Positions 61,964 to 64,000 of a stretch of 64,000 nucleotides of DNA are shown in pieces. This DNA comes from Nitrosococcus halophilus Nc 4 (GTDB taxonomy: Bacteria; Pseudomonadota; Gammaproteobacteria; Nitrosococcales; Nitrosococcaceae). How positions within the stretch are numbered: position 1 is the first letter of the stretch; each line of letters starts with the position of its first letter. The stretch spans positions 2,590,001 through 2,654,000 of the forward strand of contig NC_013960.1 in NCBI RefSeq assembly GCF_000024725.1, written 5' to 3'. The notes below the pieces were generated by a model that saw only the letters and a list, made by a program, of their open reading frames with translations, was not told the DNA's origin and did no database searches. The position numbers and the translations under genes were made by a program.

Positions 61964-62341
61964 CTATTGGGTTTTATTGTTCAGCTCATAGGGCTGGATC
62001 AAAATGTCGGCGGGAATGTTCATATCCCGGTTGAGCCGACGGATCATATTGAGGGACAGGGGCCGCCGTCGAGAGAGAACCTCGGAAACCCGGCTTCGGC
62101 TGCCGATCATCGACTCCAGATCCCGGCGCGTAAGACCTTGAGCTTCCATGCGGTGCTTGATCATCTCAATTGGGTCCGGTTTGTCAATCGGGAGGTGTTT
62201 GGCTTCCCATGCCTCGGCCAGGGTGGTTAGCAGGTCCAACCGATCGCCTTCCGGCGTATCAGCTTCAGCATCCATAAGCTGGGCGATCTCCGCTAGGGCT
62301 GCTTCGTAATCCGCCTCGGCCTTGATCGGTTTGATGTCCAT
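61964..62341 (-). CDS. higA: HigA-type antitoxin, orphaned
   Basis: 125 residues. N-terminal helical region (IKAEADYEAALAEIAQLMDA), middle GDRLDLLTTLAEAWEAKHLP and a Xre HTH: EMIKHRMEAQGLTRRDLESM, IGSRSRVSEVLSRRRPLSLN, MIRRLNRDMNIPADILIQPY. This is the COG5499 HigA pattern. AAGGAGG stands seven bases before the ATG. The toxin upstream is reduced to its C-terminus (62353-62409), so the antitoxin persists alone. Confidence 0.9.
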   Translation of the reverse strand: MDIKPIKAEADYEAALAEIAQLMDAEADTPEGDRLDLLTTLAEAWEAKHLPIDKPDPIEMIKHRMEAQGLTRRDLESMIGSRSRVSEVLSRRRPLSLNMIRRLNRDMNIPADILIQPYELNNKTQ

Positions 62342-62352
62342 TTTTTGCCTCC

Positions 62353-62409
62353 TTACACGGTATTCGCATCAATCTTGTCATAATCCGCATGGGTGCCGAC
62401 TTTGGTTAA
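62353..62409 (-). pseudogene. HigB toxin remnant (last ~17 residues)
   Basis: Minus strand reads KVGTHADYDKIDANTV then TAA, the usual HigB end (x-VGTHAEYDKIDAxT-x). The remainder of the gene is missing; beyond the junction lies TAAATTGGTAT, the end of the 92-bp MITE-like repeat at 62406-62416, followed by the end region of the permease gene. A repeat-associated deletion has removed the toxin. Confidence 0.8.
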
Positions 62410-62424
62410 ATTGGTATCAGCCCT

Positions 62425-64000
62425 TCACACCTGCCGCAATGTTTGAAAAGGGGGCGCGCGAAGCACCGAGCGGGTCCCTAGAAGGCCGGCAAGGCTTACG
62501 CCAAGACTGCCGGCGAGTAAACCTAGGACGAGTAACCAGCCATTGAACTGAAAACCGGTATGCAATACCCGTTCAGCCAGCAGATATCCAATGGCGAGGG
62601 CGCCGATGGCGGCGACGGTGCCCGCCACGGCTCCCAGGGAAAGAAATTCTGCCGCTAGGCCGCGCATGATGGTGCCTTTGCTGGCTCCCAATGTTCGAAA
62701 CACCGCGCTTTCATGGAAACGTTCGTCATTAGTGGACTGAATGGCGGCAAACAATACCACCACTCCTGCGGCTACGGTAAAAGCAAAAATAAATTCAACC
62801 GCGAGGGTAACCCGGTCGATGATGGCTCTGACCTGCCCCATCAATGCCTCCACATCAAGGATAGTGACACTGGGGAACTGTTTCACTAAGGCGGTAAGAA
62901 GGGGTTTATCTTCTTCCGGTAAATAAAAGCTTGTCAGGTAGGTGCCAGGCGCATCGTTAAGCACCCCTGGGGAGGCCATCACAAAAAAATTGGGATTAAA
63001 TGAATTCCATTCGATGGCCCGTAAACTGGTTACCGGCGCCATGACTTTTTGGTCGGCGACCTGGAAGGTGAGGGAGTCGCCCAGTTTGATTCCCAGTGTT
63101 TCGGCAAGATCGGCCTCTACCGAGAACTGAGGCGGTTCCGATTCTTGGGAGGACCACCAGCGTCCCGCCACGATTTGGTTGTCAGCTTGGAGTTCACGGG
63201 CCCAGGTAAGGTGAAATTCACGCCTCGCCAGGTGTCGGGCCCGAGAGTTGCCGTAGTGTTTGTCCTTTATGGGCGTGTCGTTGATGGCCACCAAGCGGCC
63301 GTGGATATTGGGATAAAGCCGGGGTACGGGTTGGCCTTGATGGGCAAAGAACGTTTGAACGACCTCTACTTGGTCTGGCTGGATATTGATCACAAAGTGG
63401 TTGGGGGCATCAGGAGGGAGATTAGCCCGCCAGTTTGCCAATAGATCGGAACGCACCACGGTTAACAACAACATCACCATGATTCCAAGCCCCAAGGCAA
63501 TGGTCTGCACGGTGCTGCTTCCTGCCCGCCGTGCTACGCTGGCAAAGCCATAGCGCCAGGCCACCCCTACCCGTGAGCGCAGCAGCTTTAGCCCACTGAT
63601 AAGCAGCCAAGACCAGGCCGCGAGCACCAATACGGTGAGGATGCTGCCCCCCAGGACATAGAGGGTTAATCTCATTTCCCCCGATTGCCACGGGATGAGG
63701 GCGGCAATAGCGATGAGAGCGCCTAAATAGACGGTGTACACGGGCTGATGGGACGCTTTTGTATCCCGGCGGAGCACCCGAGAAGGAGGCACATCTTTGA
63801 GCCGCATCAGGGGCGGTAGGGCAAAGCCGAGGAGGGCAATTAAGCCGGTCAAGGTACCGGTAAGCAAGGGCCATAGGGAGGCGGGGGGCAACTCGCTTTG
63901 AAAGAGATGGCTCATTAAATGGGCAAGCACCGATTGGGCTAACCAGGCCACTCCACAGCCGATAAGGCTGGTCACCAGCCCAAGCCAAACCATGGTCAAG
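62425..64000 (-). CDS. FtsX/YbbP-like ABC transporter permease, C-terminal part
   Basis: The frame stays open to the right edge, so the N-terminus lies outside. 524 visible residues carry two permease blocks: helices SLWPLLTGTLTGLIALLGFA with the motif LKDVPPSRVLRRD; YGFASVARRAGSSTVQTIAL; and LAVEFIFAFTVAAGVVVLFA, then FRTLGASKGTIMRGLAAEFL. A periplasmic domain sits between. This is the ten-helix lipoprotein-releasing/YbbP type (about 830 residues when whole), normally with a partner ATPase outside the window. Confidence 0.9.
   Translation of the reverse strand, partial: LTMVWLGLVTSLIGCGVAWLAQSVLAHLMSHLFQSELPPASLWPLLTGTLTGLIALLGFALPPLMRLKDVPPSRVLRRDTKASHQPVYTVYLGALIAIAALIPWQSGEMRLTLYVLGGSILTVLVLAAWSWLLISGLKLLRSRVGVAWRYGFASVARRAGSSTVQTIALGLGIMVMLLLTVVRSDLLANWRANLPPDAPNHFVINIQPDQVEVVQTFFAHQGQPVPRLYPNIHGRLVAINDTPIKDKHYGNSRARHLARREFHLTWARELQADNQIVAGRWWSSQESEPPQFSVEADLAETLGIKLGDSLTFQVADQKVMAPVTSLRAIEWNSFNPNFFVMASPGVLNDAPGTYLTSFYLPEEDKPLLTALVKQFPSVTILDVEALMGQVRAIIDRVTLAVEFIFAFTVAAGVVVLFAAIQSTNDERFHESAVFRTLGASKGTIMRGLAAEFLSLGAVAGTVAAIGALAIGYLLAERVLHTGFQFNGWLLVLGLLAGSLGVSLAGLLGTRSVLRAPPFQTLRQV

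Overview
The window looks like chromosome from a gammaproteobacterium of the Chromatiales. Nitrosococcus or a close relative is my best guess, from the overall character of the proteins; no ammonia-oxidation gene lies in the window to confirm it. Core genes are GC-rich and tightly packed, while two accessory stretches (about 5.1-15.0 kb and 41.8-45.9 kb) are full of broken genes.

Layout. 1-5.05 kb: the end of a dedicated Hsp70 operon (helical-repeat protein, J-like protein with an altered HPD motif, GrpE-like factor, Hsp70, zinc-ribbon protein). 5.1-12.3 kb: a toxin-antitoxin graveyard. It holds intact hicAB and relBE, at least four damaged TA loci, a frameshifted IS4-type element, two IS110 fragments and a transposase-antitoxin chimera. 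The island is bracketed by two diverged copies of the 3' end of the zinc-ribbon gene. 12.3-15.0 kb: what I read as a decayed chromosomal integron. Three leftward genes are separated by attC-like sites, an AT-rich attI-like region follows, and then a divergently oriented broken tyrosine recombinase of integron-integrase type with a 92-bp repeat inserted in it.

15.0-28.2 kb: phoH, metH, icd, a methyltransferase followed by a displaced remnant of the icd 3' end (a likely integration scar), a small secreted protein, a GH57 enzyme, a DUF4139 protein and a MetE-core protein. 28.4-32.0 kb: an overlapping glycosidase/glycosyltransferase pair. 32.1-33.2 kb: two Hsp20 genes behind a near-perfect sigma-32 promoter. 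33.3-34.5 kb: a frameshifted tnpB. 34.6-41.7 kb: ABC-F ATPase, msrB, apbE, two secreted proteins, a YihY protein and a HAD phosphatase fused to a YcgL domain.

41.8-45.9 kb: a STAND/WD40 gene reduced by internal deletion, a winged-helix protein coupled to an MscS channel, and a TRAFs-binding-type protein. 46.0-64 kb: DUF411, TraB, a sensor-less sigma-54 activator, a DsbD_2-type membrane protein, a two-gene osmoprotectant-type ABC transporter, a TonB receptor, a GT4 glycosyltransferase, M20 and M48 peptidases, a metallophosphoesterase, a CarS-like membrane protein, an MtfA-like peptidase, an orphan HigA antitoxin with only the tail of its toxin, and the C-terminal half of an FtsX-type permease cut by the window edge.

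Three dispersed repeat families (a 92-bp MITE-like palindrome, a CTTCGTGCGCAC family and a 116-128-bp family) recur across the window. They repeatedly sit at gene ends, supplying start codons, stops or breakpoints.
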